From assembly GCA_017995275.1 (NCBI GenBank), contig JAGOJE010000005.1, positions 1 through 16,019 on the forward strand: 16,019 bases of DNA. Direction: 5' to 3'. The notes beneath the pieces are model-generated. The model did not search any database. It had not been told where the DNA came from and was given only the letters and a program-made list of their open reading frames with translations. This DNA is from Rickettsiaceae bacterium. GTDB taxonomy: Bacteria > Pseudomonadota > Alphaproteobacteria > Rickettsiales > Rickettsiaceae. Both the position numbers and the translations under genes were made by a program. Shown piece by piece: positions 1 through 7,010 of this stretch (positions within the stretch are counted from its first letter, which is position 1; each line of letters opens with the position of its first letter).

Positions 1-98
1 CCATGATGGCGCGCCAGTAAGTAATTGAATAATGCTGTGCGTGCACCGCCAATGTGCAGAAAACCTGTGGGTGATGGGGCAAAACGTGTGACTACCAT
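1..98 (-). CDS. gltX: Glutamate-tRNA ligase, N-terminal fragment (cut by window edge)
   Basis: Charges tRNA-Glu with glutamate in the cytoplasm. Reading the minus strand from the ATG at 98 gives about 32 residues beginning MVVTRFAPSPTG and continuing FLHIGGARTALFNYLLARHH. The FAPSPTG and HIGG signatures are the ATP-binding start of class I GluRS enzymes, so the family call is firm although only the first few percent is present. An in-frame TTG lies six bases further upstream, but the ATG gives the usual family N-terminus. The gene sits 18 bases downstream of the DUF1467 gene on the same strand and is probably cotranscribed with it. I see no clear Shine-Dalgarno sequence. A true GluRS cannot be separated from a second GltX paralogue from this fragment. 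Confidence 0.9.
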   Translation of the reverse strand, partial: MVVTRFAPSPTGFLHIGGARTALFNYLLARHH

Positions 99-116
99 AT
101 TGATCAATGTATAAGT

Positions 117-332
117 TTATGAAGCATAGACAATATACCAATAAATTATTGTCAGAACAACAGATATAAGAAATGTTATCAATAATTTTAACCCGATTCT
201 TGGATTACTTGGTGCGCTGTTGGCATGTCCTTTTTTTATTTTATCTGGCATGCGAATCCCAATAGGAAGTGCTAAAAAAATAGTAAAAACCCAAAAAATC
301 ATTAATACCAAAAGGAAAGTTATTATATTCAT
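117..332 (-). CDS. DUF1467 family small membrane protein
   Basis: A 71-residue protein of unknown function found mainly in alphaproteobacteria. Two hydrophobic segments are visible, at about residues 3-26 and 47-69. They are separated by a short polar stretch containing the family pattern LPIGIR, a small Gly/Ala/Pro-rich turn and NPRIGLKLLIT. This matches my recollection of DUF1467. Both ends would lie on the same side of the inner membrane. It is read in the same direction as gltX, with an 18-base gap. The start ATG at 332 fits the expected N-terminus. No catalytic residues are evident and no function should be inferred beyond membrane localisation. Confidence 0.82.
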   Translation of the reverse strand: MNIITFLLVLMIFWVFTIFLALPIGIRMPDKIKKGHANSAPSNPRIGLKLLITFLISVVLTIIYWYIVYAS

Positions 333-446
333 AAATATTCAGAAAAAATGTATAAAAAAATCACAATTACATTAACTATTTATTAATCATTTTGTGCTAA
401 AACGCTATCGCAATTAATAATTAACCAAGAGTAAAAAGGAAATTTT
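333..446. other. Divergent intergenic region, A+T rich
   Basis: This 114-base gap separates the divergently read DUF1467 gene and the small gene at 447, so it should hold a promoter for each. A TTGTGC at 392-397 followed 17 bases later by TAATAA is only a weak sigma-70 match. I see no hairpin, terminator or RNA gene. Confidence 0.4.
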
Positions 447-791
447 ATGTCTAATGTAAACAAATTGCAAGCTCCTTTTGAGAGGCTTAAACGCTATGGT
501 ATTTCACCAGATGTTTCACTCAGAAAAGCAATTATTATGCAGGCGATTTTTGATGCATGTAGTCAATCTAAAGATCGTAAAGCAAAAAAAGCTAAGGCCG
601 AAGCCCAAAGTTGGTTACTGAGCAATAGCGATTATTTTAGACAAATTTGTTTTGAGGCGGATTTGGATCCTCGTATGGTAATGGTAATAGCTCGAGAAGA
701 GATAATAGCAAGTAGGAAGAGGGCTAATGCTTGCAAGGCGAGTAAAGAAGTAGCAGAAGATATTTATGATATTTCTATATATTCTTTATAG
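447..791 (+). CDS. Hypothetical helical protein, 114 residues
   Basis: Function unknown. The ATG at 447 is preceded by AAAAAGGA six bases upstream, a good ribosome binding site, which supports a real gene. The protein is predicted mostly helical, with a basic stretch near residues 42-50 (KDRKAKKAKAEA). A segment SNSDYFRQICFEADLDPRMV around residues 60-79 recalls a short pattern I have seen in uncharacterised phage and chromosomal proteins, where a Phe-x-x-x-Cys is followed by a Leu-Asp-Pro motif. There is no signal peptide and no membrane segment, so it is probably cytoplasmic. Its last 28 bases overlap the 3' end of the convergent gene at 764-1096. Confidence 0.7.
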   Translation: MSNVNKLQAPFERLKRYGISPDVSLRKAIIMQAIFDACSQSKDRKAKKAKAEAQSWLLSNSDYFRQICFEADLDPRMVMVIAREEIIASRKRANACKASKEVAEDIYDISIYSL

Positions 792-1096
792 TTAGGGTGA
801 GCCAATGGTTCTTGGCTTCCCATTATAGTCTCACTAAAGATGCCATCCCAAGGGCCGGATATATAAAAACGTACAGCATAAGTGATGTCATTTATTTCTG
901 CTCCTTTCTCTACTATTATCATTCCATTATCTAGATGTACTGAGCAATTTGGATCAATCATGGATTTGGAATTATCCAGAAAATAAATGTTTTTTCCACT
1001 AACTGCAGACATCTCTACTATCAAATCTTTTTCTATCATGTTTGATGATATTGTCACATTCTGTGTATTTGCATTGATAATTACTTTACGAGGCAT
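764..1096 (-). CDS. Hypothetical protein, 110 residues
   Basis: I do not recognise this protein. It is supported by one of the strongest ribosome binding sites in the window, GGGAGGA at 1107-1101 on the minus strand, four bases before the ATG. The sequence alternates hydrophobic and polar residues, suggesting a small beta-rich cytoplasmic domain. There is no signal peptide, membrane segment or cysteine pair beyond a single Cys near residue 51. The C-terminal 9 codons overlap the end of the convergent gene at 447-791. It lies downstream of bolA on the same strand with a gap of about 56 bases, so cotranscription is possible. Confidence 0.65.
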   Translation of the reverse strand: MPRKVIINANTQNVTISSNMIEKDLIVEMSAVSGKNIYFLDNSKSMIDPNCSVHLDNGMIIVEKGAEINDITYAVRFYISGPWDGIFSETIMGSQEPLAHPNYKEYIEIS

Positions 1097-1152
1097 ACAT
1101 TCCTCCCATGATATTCTCGCTTTATATGATTGTAAATCGAACTTCTAATAAG

Positions 1153-1440
1153 TCAATTGAGCGGAGGTGTTTTAATTTTTATTTCTATCGAATGTAATCC
1201 ATTTTCTAGTTCTTCTGATAATAGTTGATAAATTAACCTATGACTCTGAACTATTGGTAAAATTTTTAAATTATGAGAGTATATAAGAATCTTTATATGT
1301 GTGATGTTATTTCTACTATTTGGATTATGGCTTGCGTGTTTGCTGCTTTCATCAGTAATTTCTAGGTAAGTTGGGGCTAGAGAATCCAAAAGTTTTTTTT
1401 CTATATTTTTTATAGTGATTTTTTTTATATTTTTTGACAT
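1153..1440 (-). CDS. BolA-family protein
   Basis: BolA proteins partner monothiol glutaredoxins in iron-sulfur cluster and iron handling; some also act in stress and morphology control. The 95-residue length is typical. Family marks in order are an N-terminal helix with IEKKLLDSLAPTYLEITDES, the His-containing segment KHASH, a central strand THIKILIYS, and the C-terminal helix-strand SHRLIYQLLSEELENGLHSI ending in TP. The usual RHR of the second half reads SHR here, a minor change. The gene is divergent from the EAL gene, with a 74-base shared upstream region. Whether it is the BolA or the IbaG/YrbA subtype cannot be decided from sequence alone. Confidence 0.85.
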   Translation of the reverse strand: MSKNIKKITIKNIEKKLLDSLAPTYLEITDESSKHASHNPNSRNNITHIKILIYSHNLKILPIVQSHRLIYQLLSEELENGLHSIEIKIKTPPLN

Positions 1441-1457
1441 TACAAAGCTCTAATTTC

Positions 1458-1486
1458 TTTACATATTTAATAATAAGAGATAGTAT
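1458..1486 (+). promoter_or_regulatory. Possible sigma-70 promoter of the EAL gene
   Basis: TTTACA at 1458-1463 (5 of 6 to consensus) is followed after exactly 17 bases by TAGTAT at 1481-1486 (4 of 6). This would start transcription near 1493, about 22 bases before the ATG at 1515. In such A+T-rich DNA the match could be chance. Confidence 0.4.
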
Positions 1487-1514
1487 TAGTATTTAAATTT
1501 TTAGTTGCGGTTCT

Positions 1515-2741
1515 ATGGAGTCAGTGTTAGCGCGGCTTTCTGCGATAGTTTCAAGAAATTTGGTGTCGTCAAAAAACTCGAATACCAAGAAGACATTTAT
1601 CATAAAAATAATAAATTATGAAGTTCTTTCATTGATTGTGGAAAGGAAATTATTAGAAGATCTAATTGCTGAAGCAATATCTGAACTTCGTAAAAAATTA
1701 TCTTCCATTACCTCTTCCTATGTTCTTGATTATGTAAATGGATATATAATATTTCTTATAGATCACAATGTTGCCGTAAGTGATGGAGAGTTCGCTTTCT
1801 CTGTATATTATACTTTGCAGTCATATATTTCAAAAATCAAAACTGGTATAATAATTGAATATAAAGTTTCTAGTTTCAATTCTTATGATTCTAACGAAGA
1901 TTATCAATCAATAATCAAATCAATTTTAATAGATTTTATCAGAAGAAAAGATAGTTGTTTCTATATGCAATTTAATCCTATGGTTTTAAAACATCTTGAG
2001 TCTGATTATGAAGATGTAATAACTTTGAAAAGGGCATTGATAGAAAACACAGCATCTTTCGCCTATCAGCCTGTTATAAATAGGGTTACGGGCGAGGTGC
2101 CATACTATGAATGTTTACTTAGAATTCCAGAAGAAGGAGTAGGGAGGACTTCTGCAGGGCCATATATTGAGCTTGCTGAGAAGGTCGGAATCAACAGTAT
2201 TTTAGACAAAATAGTGCTTGATATGGCTGTGGATGAGTTAAAGGCAGCTCCGGATTTAAATTTATCTGTCAATATTTCTAATATAGGAATTTTAGATGAT
2301 ACATTTTACGAGAGGGTTATGGATCTTCTTAAAGACAAGAATGTAGCTAGTCGTATGATAATAGAAATTACTGAGACTTCCATTAATGCAGATTTCGAAA
2401 AAACTAGGAGATTTGTGGAGGCTGTAAAGGAGGCTGGGGCAAAAGTTGCTATAGATGATTTTGGTGCCGGATTTACATCTTTTCGTCAATTGCAATATTT
2501 TCCGGTTGATGTAATAAAAATAGACGGTTGGTTCATCCGTAATGTTATAAATAATAGCAACACAAGATATTTAGTAAAAGCTTTGGTAGATATGGCCAAA
2601 CATCTTGGTATAAAAACAGTTGCTGAATTTGTTGAAAATGGCGAGATAGCAAAATTTTTGCTGGATATAGAAATAGATTATATGCAGGGGAATTTTTTCT
2701 CCCCGGCAGTTAATCATAGATTGTGGAATAAATCTCTATAA
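1515..2741 (+). CDS. EAL-domain cyclic-di-GMP phosphodiesterase with degenerate GGDEF-like N-terminus
   Basis: Predicted to hydrolyse cyclic-di-GMP to pGpG. The EAL domain spans about residues 170-405. The signature motif reads Glu199-Cys-Leu instead of EAL, but the metal-binding and catalytic set is present: Glu199, Asn253 (SVNIS), Glu284 in EITET, Asp314-Asp315 in IDDFGAG, Lys335 in IKID, Glu371 and Glu374 in AEFVE, and Gln391 in MQG. Loop 6 (DDFGAGFTSF) is intact, so I expect an active enzyme. Residues 27-160 have the strand/helix rhythm of a GGDEF domain, but the signature position reads NGYIIF, so diguanylate cyclase activity is not expected. No membrane segment or signal peptide. It is codirectional with the cyclase gene 123 bases downstream. 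The ribosome site is weak. Confidence 0.88.
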   Translation: MESVLARLSAIVSRNLVSSKNSNTKKTFIIKIINYEVLSLIVERKLLEDLIAEAISELRKKLSSITSSYVLDYVNGYIIFLIDHNVAVSDGEFAFSVYYTLQSYISKIKTGIIIEYKVSSFNSYDSNEDYQSIIKSILIDFIRRKDSCFYMQFNPMVLKHLESDYEDVITLKRALIENTASFAYQPVINRVTGEVPYYECLLRIPEEGVGRTSAGPYIELAEKVGINSILDKIVLDMAVDELKAAPDLNLSVNISNIGILDDTFYERVMDLLKDKNVASRMIIEITETSINADFEKTRRFVEAVKEAGAKVAIDDFGAGFTSFRQLQYFPVDVIKIDGWFIRNVINNSNTRYLVKALVDMAKHLGIKTVAEFVENGEIAKFLLDIEIDYMQGNFFSPAVNHRLWNKSL

Positions 2742-2864
2742 TTTTGATTTCTGTAGTTATAAAGACACATCTCTCATAATATTATATCATGAATTGTTTA
2801 TAGTACTTTACTTGTTGAGTATATTTCTAGAAAATAGAAATTATAATATTTATTGGATATAAAA
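2742..2864 (+). other. Short gap between the EAL gene and the cyclase gene
   Basis: This 123-base, very A+T-rich gap probably carries the promoter of the cyclase gene. A perfect TATAAT is present at 2842-2847, but no acceptable -35 lies 16-18 bases upstream and it would leave a very short leader. I see no terminator hairpin, so read-through from the EAL gene is possible. Confidence 0.35.
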
Positions 2865-4973
2865 ATGAGTGAAAATCCAAATCCAAATGCTAATGATTCA
2901 ATAGCAGTCAAACAACCAGATAAATTTACCGATGTACCACTTAATAAAGACCCTAAGAATTTAGGGTCTGAGATGTCTCCTGCAAAGAAAAACACAATAT
3001 CTTTTAACTCTATTCCTAAAAGTGAAGTTGAGGATATAGTTTCAAAAAGCTCTCCTCAGGAAAATGCGACAAATATTTCTGATGCTCACGCAGCTTTATT
3101 ATCTGATTTTTGCAATGCCAATGATACATATGCCGTACTTCGCCCTGTGAATGAAACAGCAAGGCACTGGCTTGCAAGAGGGGCTGTTGGTAAGAATATG
3201 TTTGTTCATGGAAAATCTGTTGCTAGTGGTCCAGCTAGCGGGCTTATAAGTTTTAATGCCTCTATCAGTAAAGCAGCAAATCGCGGGGAGGAATCTATAA
3301 AACTTTCTCAGCATGATAATGAACATTCTATAGAGCAATCAGACAAACTTCTTGGTGATTTAGAAAAAACTTTAAAGGCAGCTGCTGCTAGGTTAGTGAT
3401 TCAGGGAATAGAGAATCCTTCAAGGAAAGAAATATTAAATGCAGCAAAAGTTTCTGAGGAGGCTTTTGATCCAATCTTACAAAAAGTCCAGCTCAGTGAT
3501 AGGAATGGGAGCCCAATATATATACTTACTAATGCTGATAAATTTGCAGCAAAAGATCAAAATGGTAAGCATGTATATGTGGTTTCTGAAAATGGCCAAT
3601 ACTATGCTATAGATGATAATCACGATAGGGTAAATCAAATTGATATACCAGAATCTCTTAAATTAGAGCCATTGGAATTAATAGGTAAGCCAGAAATAGA
3701 AATAGCTTCTGATGGGAGTATCTCAACATCAAAAATTAGGCCAATTACAGCAGATATAGATGTGCTCGCATATGGGTCTAAAGAAAATTTGAGAGAAGGG
3801 GCGATGGAAGATCATACATCACTTCTCATAGAGCAAAAAACTAAATTTCTTCAGGCTATGCATTTTCCACAAGACTTTATTGAAGACTTCTCTGCAAAAC
3901 CTATAGATTATCTAAAGCAGAACTATCCCAAAGAAACTACAATTATAGATCAGTTAGAGGCTATAGAATCAAAATTTGTACATCTGCGCGGTATGGGTGG
4001 TGCTACTAGATCTGTTCTTGATATTACTGGTGCTATGAGAGCTGATTTCCATCACGATGAACTTTCGCATGGTTCTGAGCAGTTTAATTATTATTTCCCT
4101 CAACCTCTTGATAAAGAGTGGGTTGTTGTTAATCCCAAAGGAGAAGTGAAAGTAGTCACAGGGGAGTCTGGTTTACTTGCTTTGTTTAATGAAGCAAAAG
4201 TAAATGGATATAGCATGCCTCCTAGCCCTCATTGGGGATGGACTATGGATAGGGCCGGAAGGTATGTAGCGAGTGACGAGCTAAAAAAGACGAATGATTT
4301 TGTAAATTCTGTGATGTATAAGGAAGATAAAGATATAACATTGCGTGATAAAGTTGCAGCAAATAGGCTTCTTCTAGGTCTTGCTCATACATCTACTCCC
4401 GAAGAATGGTCTTCTTCTCTAGCGGAACTTGAGCCGAAGATGAGACTAGTCGGAATAAATGAGGGAATTAATGACGTAGGGCGGGCGATATCCCTATTGG
4501 AAGAAAATCAAACGAAATTGAATGATGCTTATAAAAGTAGTAATATTAATAAAAAATCCCATATTGAACGTAGTCCATCTATGTATGAGGTTGCTGAGAA
4601 AAATGATTTTATTCAGAATGTTCGTGCATCTATGTCTAAAGTTATAGAAGAATTGCAAGGTGTTATTAGAAGAAAGTCTATAAATATAGATCAGAAGGAA
4701 GAATATACACCAGTCTTGCCAAATCCACAAGTTAGGCCAGATAATACTAAGAAAATCCCACAAAAAGAATCTAAGGGAAACGTCTTAAAAGTAGCTGCTG
4801 ATATTATGTCTGGAGTTGCAGGGTTCTTTGTTCAACCAGATAAACGACAAAAGAGCATGAGCATTGAAGAGGCAATAGCTAAACTTAAGGGGGTAACTAC
4901 GAAAGGACCAACAGCTAAGGGTATAACATCGGAAGAAAAACTACGCGAGCAACAAGAAATCAAAAAGCAATAA
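2865..4973 (+). CDS. Edema factor/CyaA/ExoY-type nucleotidyl cyclase, probable secreted effector
   Basis: Predicted class II (toxin-type) nucleotidyl cyclase, making cAMP or another cyclic nucleotide from NTP; substrate unknown. Numbering is from the ATG at 2865 (702 residues); an in-frame TTG at 2853 would add four. The conserved blocks occur in family order. First, LRPVN with Arg93, then GK (Lys110), then VHGKS (Lys117) and SGLISFNASISK, alignable without gaps to Bordetella CyaA Lys58/Lys65 as I recall it. Second, PITADID with Asp297 and Asp299 (CyaA Asp188/Asp190). Third, SHGSEQFN with His402, Glu405 and Asn408 (CyaA His298, Glu301, Asn304), followed by VVVNPKGE. Differences are SDWG replaced by SVASG, about 57 extra residues between Lys117 and Asp297, and a charged helical C-terminal region of about 220 residues ending in a Lys/Glu-rich tail. 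There is no signal peptide or RTX repeat. The first 70 residues are polar and look disordered. Delivery by type IV secretion is only an inference. Confidence 0.85.
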   Translation: MSENPNPNANDSIAVKQPDKFTDVPLNKDPKNLGSEMSPAKKNTISFNSIPKSEVEDIVSKSSPQENATNISDAHAALLSDFCNANDTYAVLRPVNETARHWLARGAVGKNMFVHGKSVASGPASGLISFNASISKAANRGEESIKLSQHDNEHSIEQSDKLLGDLEKTLKAAAARLVIQGIENPSRKEILNAAKVSEEAFDPILQKVQLSDRNGSPIYILTNADKFAAKDQNGKHVYVVSENGQYYAIDDNHDRVNQIDIPESLKLEPLELIGKPEIEIASDGSISTSKIRPITADIDVLAYGSKENLREGAMEDHTSLLIEQKTKFLQAMHFPQDFIEDFSAKPIDYLKQNYPKETTIIDQLEAIESKFVHLRGMGGATRSVLDITGAMRADFHHDELSHGSEQFNYYFPQPLDKEWVVVNPKGEVKVVTGESGLLALFNEAKVNGYSMPPSPHWGWTMDRAGRYVASDELKKTNDFVNSVMYKEDKDITLRDKVAANRLLLGLAHTSTPEEWSSSLAELEPKMRLVGINEGINDVGRAISLLEENQTKLNDAYKSSNINKKSHIERSPSMYEVAEKNDFIQNVRASMSKVIEELQGVIRRKSINIDQKEEYTPVLPNPQVRPDNTKKIPQKESKGNVLKVAADIMSGVAGFFVQPDKRQKSMSIEEAIAKLKGVTTKGPTAKGITSEEKLREQQEIKKQ

Positions 4974-4975
4974 TA

Positions 4976-5788
4976 TCACATCGTAACCATTGAAGCTTTG
5001 GCGATTCCTTTGTATATATTAGATGTTAGATAATCCAGAACACACTGTAATTCTTTTTTGACATCTGGCGGGTTGGAGATAATTATCCCGCATTTATTCA
5101 TAGCGCCTTCTTTTTGTTCTAGCTTTATTTCAAACTCTAAAATAAAACTTTCTTTGTAACCTATTTTTTTGTACTTCTCATAAAAATCAGCTATTGTTTT
5201 TTTATCCTTCATAGGATACCAGGTCATCACAATTCCGCTGATGAATCTTGGGTTAAGGATAGTCAAAGCATTTATTATTTTATCGAACTCATCTTTTACT
5301 TCAAATGGTGGATCTATTAAAATTAAACCGCGTTTTTCTTTTAGAGGGGTAAATGCTTTTGTAGCGTTATAGGCATCCATATGATGTATTTCGGAATTTT
5401 TGAAGCTCCTCATGTTTTTCTTTAATTCTGCGTAATCTTCAGAGTGTAATTCAGTTGCTATTAATCTATCATTATCTCGTAATAGTGATGCTATTATAGC
5501 AGGTGAGCCTGGATAGGTATCTTTACTAAAACTGGATACTATGTCCAAATACTGCGCGACAAGGTCTGGGTAGTTTGTTCCTGATTTTATAAGCTCTATT
5601 CCTGTTTTAGCTTCGCCGGTTTTTTGGGCTTTCTCTCCGGCAATGTTATATATTCCTGTTCCTGCAAATGCATCCAGAACTCCAAAAGGTTTTTCTTTTT
5701 GTTTGAGTTTATTGATTAAGGATATAAGTACAATATGCTTTAGTACATCAGCAAAATTACCAGCGTGATATATATGTCTATAATTCAT
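4976..5788 (-). CDS. rlmJ: 23S rRNA (adenine(2030)-N6)-methyltransferase
   Basis: RlmJ places an N6-methyl group on A2030 of 23S rRNA using S-adenosylmethionine. The protein begins MNYRHIYHAGNFADVLKH, the diagnostic N-terminus of the family. It has a SAM-binding turn LDAFAGTGIYN at residues 38-48 and the catalytic DPPF motif at residues 159-162. The 270-residue length is normal. The start is fixed by a 4-base ATGA overlap with the upstream DUF1653 gene, which indicates translational coupling. It converges on the cyclase gene with only two bases between the stop codons, and I see no terminator hairpin there. It is the last gene of the minus-strand run beginning at gdhB. Confidence 0.93.
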   Translation of the reverse strand: MNYRHIYHAGNFADVLKHIVLISLINKLKQKEKPFGVLDAFAGTGIYNIAGEKAQKTGEAKTGIELIKSGTNYPDLVAQYLDIVSSFSKDTYPGSPAIIASLLRDNDRLIATELHSEDYAELKKNMRSFKNSEIHHMDAYNATKAFTPLKEKRGLILIDPPFEVKDEFDKIINALTILNPRFISGIVMTWYPMKDKKTIADFYEKYKKIGYKESFILEFEIKLEQKEGAMNKCGIIISNPPDVKKELQCVLDYLTSNIYKGIAKASMVTM

Positions 5789-6018
5789 CGGACTTTTGGC
5801 GCCTCTGCTACGCCATTTGAGATGAATTTGAATCTTGGAACAGGGACTCCTTTAATTTCTAAAGTCTCAGAAAATATTTCTACAGGGCGTAACCATAAAC
5901 CGAAATCATCATAAAGAGTCTGGTATACAACAAATTCTTGGTGTGTTTCTGAATTTCTTGCAACGCCAATAACTTGATAGCGTTTTCCGCTGTAATGTTC
6001 ATATATACCTAGTTTCAT
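5785..6018 (-). CDS. DUF1653 domain protein
   Basis: A 77-residue protein consisting of almost nothing but a DUF1653 domain. The family pattern is plain: GIYEHYSGKRYQVIGVARNSET near residues 4-25, VVYQTLYDDFGLWLRPVEIF near 30-49, and a closing VPRFKF. No biochemical function is established that I know of; related domains are sometimes fused to other small enzymes. It overlaps rlmJ by 4 bases and trpS by 4 bases, so it is translationally coupled inside an operon of translation genes, which hints at but does not prove an RNA-related role. Cytoplasmic; no signal peptide. Confidence 0.85.
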   Translation of the reverse strand: MKLGIYEHYSGKRYQVIGVARNSETHQEFVVYQTLYDDFGLWLRPVEIFSETLEIKGVPVPRFKFISNGVAEAPKVR

Positions 6019-7010
6019 ATTTTATATCCTATTTCCTCTTTTATTTCATTTACGGTTTTTTCCGCTACTATTCTTGCTTTATCAGCTCCTGTTTTTAGAA
6101 CCTGATCTAGGAAGTCCTGATTTTTCATATAGTATAAATATTTTTCTCTTATTGGAGATAATTTTTCCACTACTAGATTTGCAAGGTCTTCTTTAAACTG
6201 TGAATAATTTTTTCCTTCATAGTCTGTGACAATTGAGTCCGCTGATCTGCCAGACATTGCGCTGTATATTGTAACTAGATTGCTAACATCAGGCCTCTTT
6301 TCTACATCGTAACTTATGTGAGAAAAATTATCTGTTTTAGCCTTTTTAATTTTATCTACTATAACATCTGCATCGTCATTTAAATTAATACGAGATTTGT
6401 CAGACTCATCTGATTTACTCATTTTTTTTGTTCCGTCACGAAGGCTCATTATTCTAGATGCATTTTCTTCTATTAGAGCATCTGGCATTACTAGCAATTC
6501 CTTTCCAAACTTTCTATTCATAGCTCCAGCTATGTCTCTTGTGAGTTCTATATGTTGTTTTTGATCATCCCCCACAGGTACTAAATTAGCTTTATATAAA
6601 AGAATATCTGCAGCCATTAAAACTGGATAAGTAAATAGTCCAGTGCTCGCTTGTTCCTGATTTTTGCCAGCTTTATCTTTAAATTGAGTCATCCTTTTTA
6701 GCCACCCTATAGGAGTGAAGCAATTGAAGATCCATGCAAGTTCAGCATGTTCTTTTATATAACTTTGTGCAAAGATAACAGATTTTTCATGATCAAGTCC
6801 CGATGCTAAATACATAGCTATTGAATTTGTTACAGAATCTTGCAAAGCCTCTTTTGAAATATCTATAGTTATGGCATGCAAATCTGCCAAAAAAAAGAAA
6901 GATTCGTAACTTTCTTGCATATTTACCCAGCGACTTATAGCCCCTATATAATTTCCTAAATGGAGATTTCCAGTTGCTTGCACACCTGAAATAACGCGTT
7001 TCTTCATCAT
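6015..7010 (-). CDS. trpS: Tryptophan-tRNA ligase
   Basis: Class I aminoacyl-tRNA synthetase that activates tryptophan and charges tRNA-Trp. The ATP-binding HIGH-type motif reads HLGN at residues 17-20 (in GNLHLGNYIGA) and the KMSKS loop is intact at about residues 196-200. The 331-residue length is normal for bacterial TrpS. A GTG at 7013 could be used, but the ATG at 7010 overlaps the lpxI stop as TGATG, a classic coupling arrangement, so I chose it; a third in-frame ATG follows at 7007. The gene lies between lpxI and the DUF1653 gene in an overlapping operon. Confidence 0.97.
   Translation of the reverse strand: MMKKRVISGVQATGNLHLGNYIGAISRWVNMQESYESFFFLADLHAITIDISKEALQDSVTNSIAMYLASGLDHEKSVIFAQSYIKEHAELAWIFNCFTPIGWLKRMTQFKDKAGKNQEQASTGLFTYPVLMAADILLYKANLVPVGDDQKQHIELTRDIAGAMNRKFGKELLVMPDALIEENASRIMSLRDGTKKMSKSDESDKSRINLNDDADVIVDKIKKAKTDNFSHISYDVEKRPDVSNLVTIYSAMSGRSADSIVTDYEGKNYSQFKEDLANLVVEKLSPIREKYLYYMKNQDFLDQVLKTGADKARIVAEKTVNEIKEEIGYKI

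Noticed and set aside
447..1096. Toxin-antitoxin pair
   Set aside because: The two small genes are convergent, not in one operon, and neither has features of a known toxin or antitoxin.
2853..2864. TTG start four codons upstream of the cyclase ATG
   Set aside because: No ribosome binding site precedes the TTG, and the ATG at 2865 is the more usual start. It changes the protein by only four residues.
4960..5000. Bidirectional terminator between the cyclase gene and rlmJ
   Set aside because: Only two bases separate the stop codons, and I could not draw a stable hairpin followed by a T-run on either strand.
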